DNA from: Desulfofundulus salinus
GTDB taxonomy: Bacteria; Bacillota; Desulfotomaculia; Desulfotomaculales; Desulfovirgulaceae
Length of the DNA stretch: 64,000 nucleotides
NCBI RefSeq assembly: GCF_003627965.1
Contig: NZ_RBWE01000001.1
Span: 2,451,514-2,515,513 of the forward strand
Reading direction: 5' to 3'
Shown here: in pieces, positions 37,387 to 46,828 of the stretch
How the letters are laid out: each line of letters opens with the position of its first letter
Position numbering within the stretch: the first letter of the stretch is position 1
The notes under the pieces: generated by a model
What the model was told of the DNA's origin: nothing
The model's database searches: none
What the model saw: only the letters and a program-made list of their open reading frames with translations
Made by a program: the position numbers and the translations under genes

Positions 37387-38137
37387 CACTCATTTCTCCT
37401 TTGGATCCAATTTGGCTGACCAGGGCGGGCCCCAGGACTTCCTTCTGGTAGTCCACCAGCAGCCGAATACCTTCCGCCGCCAGGTCCAGCATCCGGTTCA
37501 ATTCCTCCCGGGTGAAGGAGGCTTCCTCCCCTGTACCCTGGACTTCCACCAGGCGGCCTTCGCCGGTCATCACCACATTCATGTCCACTTCGGCGGACGA
37601 GTCCTCGGCAAAGCACAGGTCCAGAACCAGTTCACCGTTTACCCGGCCCACACTGGTAGCGGCCACAAAATCTTTCACGGGCAAATAGGGGATCAACCCC
37701 TCTCCCACCAGGTGAGCCAGGGCATCCACCAGGGCCACGAAGGCACCGGTAATGGAAGCGGTACGGGTACCTCCGTCGGCCTGGATCACATCGCAGTCCA
37801 GGATCACGGTCCGCTCTCCCAGGGCGGATAAATCCACCACCGAGCGCAGGGAGCGGCCAATGAGCCGCTGGATTTCCTGGGTGCGGCCCTTACCCCGGGT
37901 AAGGTCGCGGGAGGTACGTACGCCTGTGGCCCGGGGCAACATGCCGTACTCGGCAGTCACCCAGCCCATACCCGTATCCTGGCGGAAGGGAGGCACCCTT
38001 TCCTCCACCGTGGCCGTACAAATGACCCGCGTATCGCCCACCTCCATCAGGACCGAACCCTCGGCATATTTGTTAAAATTCCTGGTGATCTTCACCGGCC
38101 TCATCTGACCCGGCTTTCTGCCGTCTACCCTTTCCAT
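37352..38137 (-). CDS. rph: Ribonuclease PH
   Basis: 261 residues, slightly longer than usual through a C-terminal tail. Phosphorolytic RNase core: [51 protein letters not shown]. It trims the 3' ends of tRNA precursors using phosphate. First gene of rph-rdgB-phosphodiesterase. Confidence 0.97.
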   Translation of the reverse strand: MERVDGRKPGQMRPVKITRNFNKYAEGSVLMEVGDTRVICTATVEERVPPFRQDTGMGWVTAEYGMLPRATGVRTSRDLTRGKGRTQEIQRLIGRSLRSVVDLSALGERTVILDCDVIQADGGTRTASITGAFVALVDALAHLVGEGLIPYLPVKDFVAATSVGRVNGELVLDLCFAEDSSAEVDMNVVMTGEGRLVEVQGTGEEASFTREELNRMLDLAAEGIRLLVDYQKEVLGPALVSQIGSKGEMSDETGTGHTQSG

Positions 38138-38213
38138 AATCCTCCTCCTGTACGCCTGTTATTTTTCAAATCGCCGCTTCCCTATCTTCCATATAATATA
38201 TCCCGATTCCGTA

Positions 38214-38987
38214 TTAATACAGGAAATATGTATCCCCTTCGGCAGCCAGTTCCACCGTTCCGCCAAAACCCGCCTCGGCTTCGGCCTTTAAAACTGACAG
38301 ATCGTATTCGGGATAAAAGTGGGTGATGATCAGTTCCTTCACCCGGGCTTGCCGGGCCAGGGTTCCCGCTTCCCGGGCGGTCATGTGCCGGCCCCGCAAG
38401 AACCCGGCATCTTGATCAAGGCCCGAGGCTTCACAAAGGAAAATTCCCGCTTCATGGGCCAGGGCGGCCAGTTCTTCCGTGGGGGCGCTGTCGCCGGAAT
38501 AAACAAAATAACCCGATCCCTCCACCCCTACCGAATAAGCGGGCAGGGAATGGCGGGCCGGCAAAAAGAATAGCCGCACCGGGCCAACGGACCCGCAGCG
38601 CACCTTTATTCCTGGAGGCACCTCCTCTTCAGGCAGGCATTCGATGGGTATCACATCAAAGGCATCGGTACAGGCGGATAGCTCCTCAAAAATGTGTACC
38701 GGCTCCTGCGGTATGAACAGCTGCACCTTGCGGTGTCGCCGCCCATCCCGCAGCCCCGCGACAGTGGCATGGCGCAAACAGTGCAGGTCTACATAGTGAT
38801 CGGGATGCAGGTGGGTAATCACCGCAGCCCGCAGGTCGCAGTGGTGTATGAACTGTACGAGACGGCTGAAGGTGCCGTGGCCGGCATCCAGCATGATATT
38901 GCCTCCACCGTCCTGCAGGAGATAGCCGGAACAGGCTCCGCCTGCGGCCGGGTAAGGAGCCCAGCAGCCCAGAACAGTGATCCGCAT
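38214..38987 (-). CDS. Metallo-beta-lactamase fold hydrolase (RNase Z-like group)
   Basis: 257 residues from ATG 38987 with GGAGG seven bases upstream. Metal motifs: THLHPDHYVDL (His, His, Asp, His), the later His in FFLPARHSLPAYSV, YSGDSAPT (Asp) and IITHFYPEYD (final His). The N-terminus MRITVLGCWAPYPAAGGACSGYLL is typical of small MBL proteins related to RNase Z and YhfI. The substrate cannot be told. It lies 18 bp downstream of the activase gene. Confidence 0.88.
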   Translation of the reverse strand: MRITVLGCWAPYPAAGGACSGYLLQDGGGNIMLDAGHGTFSRLVQFIHHCDLRAAVITHLHPDHYVDLHCLRHATVAGLRDGRRHRKVQLFIPQEPVHIFEELSACTDAFDVIPIECLPEEEVPPGIKVRCGSVGPVRLFFLPARHSLPAYSVGVEGSGYFVYSGDSAPTEELAALAHEAGIFLCEASGLDQDAGFLRGRHMTAREAGTLARQARVKELIITHFYPEYDLSVLKAEAEAGFGGTVELAAEGDTYFLY

Positions 38988-39005
38988 TATAACACCTCCC
39001 ACTTC

Positions 39006-39779
39006 TCACTTCTCACTTCCCATTTTTGCTTCCACACAGCAGCCTACCGCCCCGGTATACTGGGGATTCTCCGGCACCACCACCCGCACTCCCAGCTCTT
39101 TAGCCAGAATCTCCCTTAAAGCGGCGTTTTGGGCAACGCCGCCCGTAAAAACCAGGGTGTCGCTGAAAAGGCGCATCAGCATGGGCCGGATGCGTTTAAA
39201 AATGGTGTAATTCACCCCGGCAGCCAGGGAACCAATGGGGTGCCCCTCCAGCACTTTGCCGATTAGCTCCGTTTCCCCGAAAATGGCACAGGTAGAACTG
39301 AGATCCACCGGATTCTGGTGATGGCGGCTGAGCTCGTCCAGGCTGATGTTCAGCACGGCCGCCATATTTTCCAGGTAACGCCCGGTACTGGCGGCGCATT
39401 TGTCGTTGGTCTGGAAATCCATCAGCCGGCCGCCCCGCACCAGGGCCACCTTGCTGTCCTGCCCGCCCAGGTCCAGCAGGGTGAAATCGGACAACCCGGT
39501 AAGGTGGACCGCCCCCAGGACGTGGGCCTTGATCTCGGGGATCACCCTGGCTCCTTTCAGGGCCACGGTCTGGCGGCCGTAACCGGTACTGACCACCGCC
39601 CGGGGTTTCGTTCCAGCGGGCAGCAGGGCGGATAAATCCACCGCCAGCTGGCCTTCTTCCAGCCGGCCGTGCTCCCGGTAAAAAGCGATGGTATCGAATT
39701 TAAAAAATTCCAGGCGGCCTTCTTCGTCCATCAGGGCAATTTTCACATTCCGGCTGCCCAGGTCAATGCCACAATACAA
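39006..39779 (-). CDS. BadF/HgdC-type ATP-dependent activase
   Basis: 257 residues from a TTG start with GAGGTG upstream. ASKHA fold motifs: CGIDLGSRNVKIALMD, LLDLGGQDSKVA and FTGGVAQNAALRE. The two Cys that share the dimer-bridging [4Fe-4S] cluster are in NDKCAASTGRYLE and SSTCAIFGETELIG. Such proteins pass one electron, driven by ATP, to 2-hydroxyacyl-CoA dehydratases or related double-cubane proteins. It is paired with the dehydratase-like gene 14 bp upstream. Confidence 0.9.
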   Translation of the reverse strand: MYCGIDLGSRNVKIALMDEEGRLEFFKFDTIAFYREHGRLEEGQLAVDLSALLPAGTKPRAVVSTGYGRQTVALKGARVIPEIKAHVLGAVHLTGLSDFTLLDLGGQDSKVALVRGGRLMDFQTNDKCAASTGRYLENMAAVLNISLDELSRHHQNPVDLSSTCAIFGETELIGKVLEGHPIGSLAAGVNYTIFKRIRPMLMRLFSDTLVFTGGVAQNAALREILAKELGVRVVVPENPQYTGAVGCCVEAKMGSEK

Positions 39780-39793
39780 AGGGATACACCTCG

Positions 39794-40777
39794 TTACTGC
39801 AACATTTCAATAAAAGCATCCAGGCGCATGCGGGTGCGGGCATCCAGGCGGTTGGGCTTGTCCCCCTCCAGGGTAAGGATGGGGAGCTTGAGCCTCTGCC
39901 GTACAATTAAATCCTCAATCTGGCGGAAGCAAAAACTCTGGGCGTAGTGGATGACACCGTGCACCCGGCGCCTTTCCACTTCCCGGGTGATATCTTCCAG
40001 GCGGTAAAAGATGCCGTAGGGGTAGCTGTACAGCCGGTAGCGTTCCACAAGGTCCCCGGTCTCAAAGGGCAGGGTGAACTGGCGCTGGGTTTCGTTATAA
40101 ACCACCCGGGCGCCCCGCTCCTCCAGGTAATCGTAAAGGTCGTCCATGATCGGCGGCACGCCTATGTAAGCCAGGCGGATCTTTTCCCGGCGGGGCTCGG
40201 CCCCCTTCAGGCGGGCCAAAAAGTCATCCACTTCCCGCTCGAATGCGTCCGGATCCCCTTTAAAATCGCTGCAATTTACCTGGAAGAGATGGTTGTCCCA
40301 CCCTCCCACCAGGTTTTCCTGCCAGGTGAGCCGGTCGATTTCCCATACCTTGCGCCGGATTTGATCCAGGCGCCCCCGGGCGCGGTTGACCGCGGCCCAG
40401 TCCACTCCAAAGCGGTCCATGAGTTTTTCAATCTGCAGGGCTAAGAGATCCCGGTCGCGGTCAAAAGGATAGGCAAAGGGGATCACTTCCACCCCGATCA
40501 GCTCCAGGGTTTCCATCAGGGCATGGGTATTGCTGCAGTCCCCCTGGGTGACCGCCACCAGGGTGCGGATATCCCGGTGACGCAGGACAGTGCTGTACAG
40601 CCCCTTGATCCAGGCGCAAACATTGCGGGGATAGCCCGCCAGTTCCGCTTCCTCCACCAGCCCCCCGGGGTTGGGATCGGTGATAAAGACGTTGTTTAAA
40701 TCCACCGGGATGCAGCCGGCAGCGTATATGACCTCCACGGGCACGGTGGTGGTGATGCCCACCCGGCGGGACTTCAT
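39794..40777 (-). CDS. 2-hydroxyacyl-CoA dehydratase D-component family protein
   Basis: 327 residues; ATG 40777 is chosen for GGGGAGG eight bases upstream, and an ATG at 40810 is an alternative. Cys22 (AAGCIPVD), Cys54 (NVCAWIKG), Cys81 (GDCSNTH) and Cys283 (SFCFRQIED) sit where this family binds [4Fe-4S] clusters. A normal dehydratase has two such subunits; only one is encoded here, with its activase. It may be homomeric, like double-cubane cluster proteins, which is inference. The substrate is unknown. Confidence 0.82.
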   Translation of the reverse strand: MKSRRVGITTTVPVEVIYAAGCIPVDLNNVFITDPNPGGLVEEAELAGYPRNVCAWIKGLYSTVLRHRDIRTLVAVTQGDCSNTHALMETLELIGVEVIPFAYPFDRDRDLLALQIEKLMDRFGVDWAAVNRARGRLDQIRRKVWEIDRLTWQENLVGGWDNHLFQVNCSDFKGDPDAFEREVDDFLARLKGAEPRREKIRLAYIGVPPIMDDLYDYLEERGARVVYNETQRQFTLPFETGDLVERYRLYSYPYGIFYRLEDITREVERRRVHGVIHYAQSFCFRQIEDLIVRQRLKLPILTLEGDKPNRLDARTRMRLDAFIEMLQ

Positions 40778-40868
40778 CCCGAAAGCCTCCCCAGTGCTCT
40801 TGTTATCCATAACCTTGTCCCCAAATATTAAAGTGGTTTTTTAAAACGTCGCCCGCTGAATTCGACCT

Positions 40869-41669
40869 TCAGTCAAGTTTTACCTGCTTGACGGATGGGA
40901 TATCCTCCCCTAAAAAAAGGCGGGCCGTTTCTTTAAATGCCCGGGGGTCACCGCTGACAAAATAACGGTGCTGCACCGGGCCGCCGGGGTTTAATAACCC
41001 CAGCCGGGACATCTCCTCCCGGGCGGCTATGGTGGTGGCTTCCGCCGGATCCACCAGCTTTACCTCCGGGCCGAGCACCTCCCGGAATTCTGCTTCCAGA
41101 AACGGGTAATGAGTGCAACCTAAAATCAGGGTGTCAATGCCCGCCTGCTTTAATGGCTGCACATACTCGGACACCGCCTCCAGGGCCTCCCTGGTACCGG
41201 CCCGGCCCGCCTCCACCAGGGGTACCAGGCGGGGAGCGGCCTGGCCGAACACCGCCAGATCAGGATTTAAAGCCTTCAACGCCCGCTGGTAAGCGCCGCT
41301 TTTGATGGTGGCTTCAGTGGCAATGATCCCAATGCGCCCCCCGGTACTCACCCGCACCGCTTCCCTGACTCCCGGCTCGATCAGGCCGATCATGGGCACC
41401 GCATAGCGTTCCCCGACCACGGGCAGGGAGATGGAAGAGTTGGTGTTGCAGGCAAAGATCACGTATTTTACCCCGCAGGACACCAGGAAGGTCAGGATAC
41501 CCTCGGCAAACCCAATCAGTTCTTCCGGCGTACGGGGTCCGTAGGGTACATGGGCGTTGTCTCCAAAATAAACGGTGGATTCCCCGGGCATCAGGCGAAA
41601 AACCTGCCGTGAAACGGTGAGTCCCCCTACTCCCGAATCAAAAAGACCAATTGGCCTGGGGTCGCTCAA
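40869..41669 (-). CDS. murI: Glutamate racemase
   Basis: 266 residues from a TTG start with GGAGAGAG upstream. The Asp and two Cys of the racemase site are present: FDSGVGGLTV, VIFACNTNSS and LILGCTHYPFLE. It supplies D-glutamate for peptidoglycan. It stands between the amidase and the dehydratase-like gene on the minus strand. Confidence 0.97.
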   Translation of the reverse strand: MSDPRPIGLFDSGVGGLTVSRQVFRLMPGESTVYFGDNAHVPYGPRTPEELIGFAEGILTFLVSCGVKYVIFACNTNSSISLPVVGERYAVPMIGLIEPGVREAVRVSTGGRIGIIATEATIKSGAYQRALKALNPDLAVFGQAAPRLVPLVEAGRAGTREALEAVSEYVQPLKQAGIDTLILGCTHYPFLEAEFREVLGPEVKLVDPAEATTIAAREEMSRLGLLNPGGPVQHRYFVSGDPRAFKETARLFLGEDIPSVKQVKLD

Positions 41670-41775
41670 TTTTAGGCTCTCTCCTTATCTCTCTTAAATT
41701 ATGTTCAGGATAGTACCATCTTATATTTATTCAACCACGCGTGATCTTACTCGCTTCAAGGATCACTTTTCCGCC

Positions 41776-41807
41776 TCAAAAAAGACAGGCCCGTGAAAGG
41801 ACCTGTA
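41776..41807 (-). terminator. Rho-independent terminator after the amidase gene
   Basis: Minus strand: ACAGGTCC-TTTCAC-GGGCCTGT (one G-U pair) followed by CTTTTTTG. Confidence 0.87.
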
Positions 41808-41842
41808 TCATCATAACACAGATTTTTTCTTCTGGAAAGTGA

Positions 41843-43669
41843 CTAGTTGCCGCTTCCTTGATCCAAGCGCTCGCTTAAATAATCCACAATACCCTGCACT
41901 ATGCCCTGTGCGGTCTCCTCCACAAACCAGTCCTGGGTCAACAGGGCGGCCTCCCGGGGATTGCTGATGTAGGCAACTTCCACCAGCACCGCCGGCATTA
42001 ACGAGGTACGCAGGACGGCAAAATTGGCCTCCAGAACACCATCATTTTCCAAACCGAGCCTTTGTACCAGCTGGGCCTGGATATACCCGGCCAGTTTGCG
42101 GCTTTCCTCCCGGCGGTTGGGATCTCCCCCCCCAGCCGGGCTGAGGATGTAGGTAGCTGTACCCTGCACGGCAGGGTTGACGTTGGCGTTAATGTGAATG
42201 CTGACGAATAAATCCGCCCCCGCCCGGTTGGCCATATCCGTCCGTTCGTACAGTCCCACATCGTAATCGCCGCTTCTGGTAAGTAAGGGTCTGGCTCCCC
42301 GTGCCGAAAGCAACTCAGCCACCCGCAGGGCCATCTTCAACGTAATATCCTTTTCCCTCAAGCCGTTGCCCAGAGCGCCCGGATCTGGCCCCCCGTGGCC
42401 GGGATCAACGGCAATAACCACATCCCGCAAAACATCACCGGGGTCCGGGATATAGATTTGCATTTCCAGCGTTCTCCCGTCCGCCGACAGGCTGGCCCGG
42501 TAGCGCACCGGCCCCTTTACGTCAAAGACCAGGCGGGTAATATCGGGGGACCGGCTGAACCAGCCCACCCGCAACTTGTTCACCGCCTCTGTGTTCACGG
42601 GCATTTCCAGCGGCACATTACCCGGACGCACACCCGTCAAGTCCACCACCAGGCGGTCGGGGGAAGCCAGCTTGAATACATGGTAAGTCATGGCCCCTCC
42701 GGCCGTCACCGTCACCCGGGTGACCTTACCCGCCGCGGTAACATCAAGCCTGGTTACAGCCGGACCCTGTGTCTGTTCTCCCCGATTGTCCGGCGGCAGG
42801 GGGTCTTGAGGTTGTTGCCCCGGTGAGCCGCCCGGGTCCCGGCCTTGATCGCCACCATCCCCCGGCTGGGGGCGCCCGCCGGGCGTTCCGCGGGAGATAT
42901 CATCCCCCGGCACCGGTTCTCCGGCAATGGGGCTGTCCCTCCCATCGGTACTTTGACCTTCCTCCTGGACGTACCAGGCTACAATCCAGCCCGTCCCTCC
43001 ACCGGGCAGCTGCACCTGATACCAGTCGGGAACCTTTCCTAAAACCGCCAGGCGCTCACCGCGGTTTACCTGGGTCACCACCGCGTGTTGTAAACCGGGA
43101 CCGCTGCGCACATTGACTCCATTGCCCTGTACGACCACCTGCCCCATACCACCGGAGCTGGACTGTCCGCCTCCCGGCGGAGCAGCCGGTTCCATCCGGA
43201 CAGTACGGTTTTGCTGGTTCCATTCCACCCGGTAGCCCAGGGCCTCGGCCACATAACGGGCCGGCAGGTAGCTGCGTCCGTCCTTGATCACCGGGGCTAC
43301 ATCCATCGCCTTTGCCTGCCCGTTCACCGTGATGGTCTTGCTACCCACCGTAAGCTTTACCGTAACACTGTCTTTGGTTAACAAAACGGTCCTGGTATTT
43401 TTATCCCACTGGATATCCTTTTCAGCCACATTCAGGGCCAAAGCCAGGTAACGTAAAGGCACGTAGGTGCGTCCCTGTGCAATAAAGGGCGCGGCATCCA
43501 TGGTAAAACTTTTTTCATTTACGAAATAGTTCTTTTCCCCCACTTTAAAAACGACTTCCTGCACTCCACCGGCCAGGGAACTGCCCGGCCAGGATAATAA
43601 CAATAAACCTGCGGTCAGGCAGGTAACCGCCCCACGGAATAAGGCTTGGTAAAGTTTTCCTTTCTTCAT
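41843..43669 (-). CDS. Secreted N-acetylmuramoyl-L-alanine amidase (Amidase_3) with binding domains
   Basis: About 608 residues from ATG 43669 (MKKGKLYQALFRG), with GGAG eight bases upstream. Order: signal peptide (to about 33); copper-amine-oxidase N-like domain made of two FxVNxKxxxMDxAP repeats (about 40-160); bacterial SH3 domain (about 178-235, VNVRSGPGLQHAVV); a Pro/Gly/Asp-rich linker; an AMIN domain (about 305-400); and the catalytic domain with DPGHGG, LREKDITL and SIHINAN providing zinc His, Glu and His. It cleaves the stem peptide from the glycan. Divergent from the L,D-transpeptidase gene. Confidence 0.93.
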   Translation of the reverse strand: MKKGKLYQALFRGAVTCLTAGLLLLSWPGSSLAGGVQEVVFKVGEKNYFVNEKSFTMDAAPFIAQGRTYVPLRYLALALNVAEKDIQWDKNTRTVLLTKDSVTVKLTVGSKTITVNGQAKAMDVAPVIKDGRSYLPARYVAEALGYRVEWNQQNRTVRMEPAAPPGGGQSSSGGMGQVVVQGNGVNVRSGPGLQHAVVTQVNRGERLAVLGKVPDWYQVQLPGGGTGWIVAWYVQEEGQSTDGRDSPIAGEPVPGDDISRGTPGGRPQPGDGGDQGRDPGGSPGQQPQDPLPPDNRGEQTQGPAVTRLDVTAAGKVTRVTVTAGGAMTYHVFKLASPDRLVVDLTGVRPGNVPLEMPVNTEAVNKLRVGWFSRSPDITRLVFDVKGPVRYRASLSADGRTLEMQIYIPDPGDVLRDVVIAVDPGHGGPDPGALGNGLREKDITLKMALRVAELLSARGARPLLTRSGDYDVGLYERTDMANRAGADLFVSIHINANVNPAVQGTATYILSPAGGGDPNRREESRKLAGYIQAQLVQRLGLENDGVLEANFAVLRTSLMPAVLVEVAYISNPREAALLTQDWFVEETAQGIVQGIVDYLSERLDQGSGN

Positions 43670-43838
43670 CCTCCCAACTCCAGCCATTGTTCAACATGAT
43701 TTGACACGCTGGATAAAGGGATTCTCCATTAATCCTGGAAATCCTGCCAAAGAAAAATCAAAAAAAGAACCACCTGCCTGTGCTGGTCCTTTTCTGGTTA
43801 TATTTTTCCGCTGCACGATGGGAAACCGGGTCAGGGTG
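43670..43838 (-). promoter_or_regulatory. Amidase upstream region
   Basis: Minus strand shows GGCAGGAT (43741-43748), the same word as ahead of lon and the enzyme I homologue, and just before it a hairpin GGACCA/TGGTTC followed by TTTTTTT (about 43765-43793), which could terminate or attenuate a leader. I see no classical promoter. Confidence 0.35.
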
Positions 43839-43867
43839 TTGACGATGGAATAGACGGTAAGCAAAAT
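43839..43867 (+). promoter_or_regulatory. Candidate promoter of the L,D-transpeptidase gene
   Basis: TTGACG, 17-base spacer, CAAAAT (weak -10), about 70 bases before the start. Confidence 0.4.
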
Positions 43868-43934
43868 ACATGGCGCATAAAAAACTGCGGGGGACAAATA
43901 ACTAAGGTGAAAACAGGCCACATGCTGAACGGGG

Positions 43935-44711
43935 GTGAGCAGGACGGGAAAGAAATTGTGCTTTTTGTTTACTTTACTTTTATTCCTGCTCGACGCGACC
44001 GTACCAGCCAGTGGGGAAACACGGTCTTTAGAACGTTGTTGCTGCGAACAGGAACAAATCCTCCAGATCCCGGACACCTGGAACGCCACTGGCCGGATTG
44101 CCACCAGGCCAACCGCCAGTCAGCAGGACAAGCCTCCGGCAAAGGATGTAAGCATCCTCATCGATACCACCCGGCGCACCTTAACGGTCTTATTTGACGG
44201 CCAGCCCCACCGCCAGTATCCCGTGGCCGTGGGCAAGTTCGAGACGCCCACACCCCTGGGCACCTTCCGGGTAGTGCGCAAGGCCATGCACTGGGGGACG
44301 GGCTTTGGCTCCCGCTGGCTGGGACTGAACGTCCCCTGGGGTCTTTACGGCATCCACGGCACCAACAAGCCCTGGGCTATTGGCAGCTACGCCAGCCATG
44401 GGTGCATCCGCATGCACAACCGGGACGTGGAGGAACTGTATCCCTGGGTTCCCGTGGGGGCGCAGGTAATCATTATCGGCAACCCCTTTACCTACCGGGA
44501 GCCGCCTTTCCGGGACCTGCGCCGGGACTTTTGCGGCTCTGACGTCATGGAGGTCCAGCGGACGCTGGCCCGGCTGGGGCTGTTCAAAGGCAAGATTGAC
44601 GGTACCTGGCGCTGGGACATGGAAGAAAGCGTTTACCGTTTCCGGGCCATGCACAACCTTTCCCGGGACAACGTGATTGACAAACCGGCCTACCGGGCGC
44701 TTGGGTTTTAG
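43935..44711 (+). CDS. L,D-transpeptidase (YkuD) with C-terminal peptidoglycan-binding domain
   Basis: 258 residues from GTG 43935; start uncertain, as the ribosome site is close. A signal peptide (about 7-26, LCFLFTLLLFLLDATVPASG) leads to the YkuD domain, whose catalytic motif GIHGTNKPWAIGSYASHGCI and RM holds His and Cys. A PG_binding_1 module (DVMEVQRTLARLGLFKGKID) closes the protein. It makes 3-3 cross-links or attaches proteins to the wall; in sporeformers such enzymes may act on cortex or coat. The MITE-like element begins 5 bp after its stop. Confidence 0.92.
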   Translation: MSRTGKKLCFLFTLLLFLLDATVPASGETRSLERCCCEQEQILQIPDTWNATGRIATRPTASQQDKPPAKDVSILIDTTRRTLTVLFDGQPHRQYPVAVGKFETPTPLGTFRVVRKAMHWGTGFGSRWLGLNVPWGLYGIHGTNKPWAIGSYASHGCIRMHNRDVEELYPWVPVGAQVIIIGNPFTYREPPFRDLRRDFCGSDVMEVQRTLARLGLFKGKIDGTWRWDMEESVYRFRAMHNLSRDNVIDKPAYRALGF

Positions 44712-44716
44712 CTACA

Positions 44717-45030
44717 GGGTGACGTAAATATTCAGTAAAACCGTTATGAGAAGGATGCGGCGCTGTCCGGAGCGAACGACTTGCGAAGCGCCGGTAACAG
44801 CACCCGGTGAAGCGAGGCTGCCGGCTCGGCTCTCGAGGACGCATGATGAACCACCCGGAAGAAGACCTTTTAAGACATATTGTTTCAAGAGGTAATAACG
44901 AAGAATGATTAGTGGCGGGCAATCCGCAGAGAGCCAGAGCCGGCCCGAAGCAAGCCGCGGTGCTGTCGGCGCGTGACAGCGCCGCAGCCAACCGGGTTCA
45001 CTGAATATTTACGGGTAACTCCCGTCACCC
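44717..45030 (+). repeat. MITE-like element, copy B (314 bp)
   Basis: Nested inverted ends: GGGTGACG (44717-44724) with CGTCACCC (45023-45030), TAAATATTCAGT (44725-44736) with ACTGAATATTTA (45000-45011), and GCGGCGCTGTC (44757-44767) with GACAGCGCCGC (44975-44985). The interior matches copy A on the opposite strand over most of its length. The centre holds a 21-codon frame, ATG to TGA, reading MMNHPEEDLLRHIVSRGNNE and a final E. No transposase is present, so it would need one in trans. Confidence 0.8.
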
Positions 45031-45049
45031 AAGGCGGGATTGTGGTTTG

Positions 45050-45082
45050 GGTAAAAATAGTACCCCCCGTTTGGGGGGCTAG
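45050..45082 (-). terminator. Terminator after the APC permease gene
   Basis: Minus strand: CCCCCC-AAAC-GGGGGG hairpin directly after the stop, followed by TACTATTTTTA. Confidence 0.65.
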
Positions 45083-46440
45083 GTTTTTTCGCACCCGGCG
45101 TCGGCCGGTTCGGCCACCGGGCGGCGGCGACGGGCCGGCCGGCGGGGCTGGTATTTGCTCTTCAAAGCCGGCACCACCTGGTGGACGTACCACCACAGGA
45201 TGGCAAAACCGGCCAGCAGGTACAGGCTCACATAAAAGTCCGTGAACATCACCGCCACGGCCAGCCCGGCAAAGACCAGCGAGGTAAGGGCGGGAATAAA
45301 CACTCCCCCCTTTACCCGGTAGGGACACTTAGCTTGCGGTTCCTTCTGCCTCAACCGGATCACCGCCAGACCCGCCAGGGCGTAAACCACCGACTCCATG
45401 GCGGCTGCCAGGTTAACCAGCACCAGGTAACGGTGGGTTGCCAGTACCACCAGAGATATGGTCACACCGGCGGCAAAGACGGTGAGGATGGCCACCCAGG
45501 GTGTAAAAAAGCGCATGCTCAGGCGGGAAAAGACGGGCGGCAGGACATACTCCCGGGCGGAAGCGTAAATAAAGCGGGAGACGCTGATTAACCCGGCATT
45601 AAAGGTGGTAATGGAGGCGGCAAGGCTCAAAACCACCATCCAGAACACTCCCGCCGAACCCAAAACGGTGCGGGCAAAAACCATCTGGGGGGCGGGTGAG
45701 GCCACCAGTGCCTCCCTGGGGGTTGAAGCGGTCATGGCCACGGTGAAAAGGGCGTAAACCACGCTCAAAAGCCCAACGGCCAGCAGCATGCCCCGGGACA
45801 CCAGGCGGCTGTGGGTGACCTCCTCGGCCAGCGGTGTAACCCACTCGAAACCAACAAAGAGAAAAACCCCAACCGCCACGGCGTTGATGAAGGTAAGGAT
45901 TCCGCCCGGAGCCAGAGGTGCGGTGAGCTGAAACCCCACCCTGCCCAGGGCGATAAAGGCCAGGACCAGCAGGGAGCCCATGAGTCCGTAGGTGATCAGG
46001 TCCTGGAAGGTACCGGCAATTTTAATCCCCCGGATATTCATACCCGTAACCACCAGGAACATGGCCACAATCCAGATCAGGGGCGGTACCGCGGGCAAGG
46101 CCGAGTTGAGGACGGAAGCCAGCACGTAGCTTTCGGCCCCCACCACCCCCATCACCACCGCCATATACAAAAGGGAAACGGTCAGGGCCAGCCGGTCGTT
46201 GAAGGCCCGGGAGAAATAGAGCCGGATGCCGGCGGCGGAGGGGAGGCGGGAGTTTAGTTCGGAAAAACAGGACGCGGCTCCCAGGCACAATAAACCGCCG
46301 GTGAGAATGGCCAGCCAGGCGGTATCCCCGGCCAGAAAACCGGCCACCTGCACGGCAGCCACAAAAGAGGAACTGGCCAGGGTGAGGCCAGCGCTGGTTG
46401 CAACCACGGTACGCAGGGTGAGTACGCGTTTTAAACCCAT
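45079..46440 (-). CDS. APC-superfamily amino acid permease
   Basis: About 453 residues from ATG 46440 (a GTG three codons upstream is possible). Twelve or so membrane helices; the first, TVVATSAGLTLASSSFVAAV, is the substrate-binding unwound helix region of the family. The C-terminus is a basic tail (KSKYQPRRPARRRRP). It imports an amino acid or amine with H+ or Na+; the substrate is not readable. Its start overlaps or abuts the SCP2-domain gene end, so the two are coupled. Confidence 0.85.
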   Translation of the reverse strand: MGLKRVLTLRTVVATSAGLTLASSSFVAAVQVAGFLAGDTAWLAILTGGLLCLGAASCFSELNSRLPSAAGIRLYFSRAFNDRLALTVSLLYMAVVMGVVGAESYVLASVLNSALPAVPPLIWIVAMFLVVTGMNIRGIKIAGTFQDLITYGLMGSLLVLAFIALGRVGFQLTAPLAPGGILTFINAVAVGVFLFVGFEWVTPLAEEVTHSRLVSRGMLLAVGLLSVVYALFTVAMTASTPREALVASPAPQMVFARTVLGSAGVFWMVVLSLAASITTFNAGLISVSRFIYASAREYVLPPVFSRLSMRFFTPWVAILTVFAAGVTISLVVLATHRYLVLVNLAAAMESVVYALAGLAVIRLRQKEPQAKCPYRVKGGVFIPALTSLVFAGLAVAVMFTDFYVSLYLLAGFAILWWYVHQVVPALKSKYQPRRPARRRRPVAEPADAGCEKT

Positions 46441-46441
46441 T

Positions 46442-46795
46442 TCACTCACCCCAGATCATCAGGGAGATAAAATCGAGCCGCACAATATCATCCTCGGAAC
46501 CGATGATCTTCAGCGTGCCGTTCATATAGGGTTCGGTAGGGGTAATATCACCGTAAAAAAGGTCCGCCAGGGTCTCGCTGTCGGCAATTACCGTCAGATC
46601 GGCCCGGGGCGGCGCCCCTTCCCGAACTGATAATTCCCCGTTCCGCAATTCCAGGGTGTGCTGGGAAGGGATGTCATTGGCCTGCACCAGGACCACCCGG
46701 TCCCAGTCCCGGTTCATTATTTTCAACCGCTCGTTTTTGTTGTAACCCTCCTGGAAGGCCAGGAGGCTGGCAGTAATTTCTTCGTGACTGGCCAA
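46442..46795 (-). CDS. SCP2 sterol-binding domain protein
   Basis: 117 residues from a TTG start with GGAGGT eight bases upstream. The sequence LELRNGELSVREGAPPRADLTV followed by ADSETLADLFYGDITPTEPYMNGTLKIIGS fits the single SCP2 domain, a small hydrophobic-ligand binding fold. Bacterial members have no established role. It may bind a lipid or act with the permease downstream, with which it is coupled. Confidence 0.75.
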   Translation of the reverse strand: MASHEEITASLLAFQEGYNKNERLKIMNRDWDRVVLVQANDIPSQHTLELRNGELSVREGAPPRADLTVIADSETLADLFYGDITPTEPYMNGTLKIIGSEDDIVRLDFISLMIWGE

Positions 46796-46828
46796 AGATG
46801 CCTACCTCCAAATAGATACTGTTGGGTT

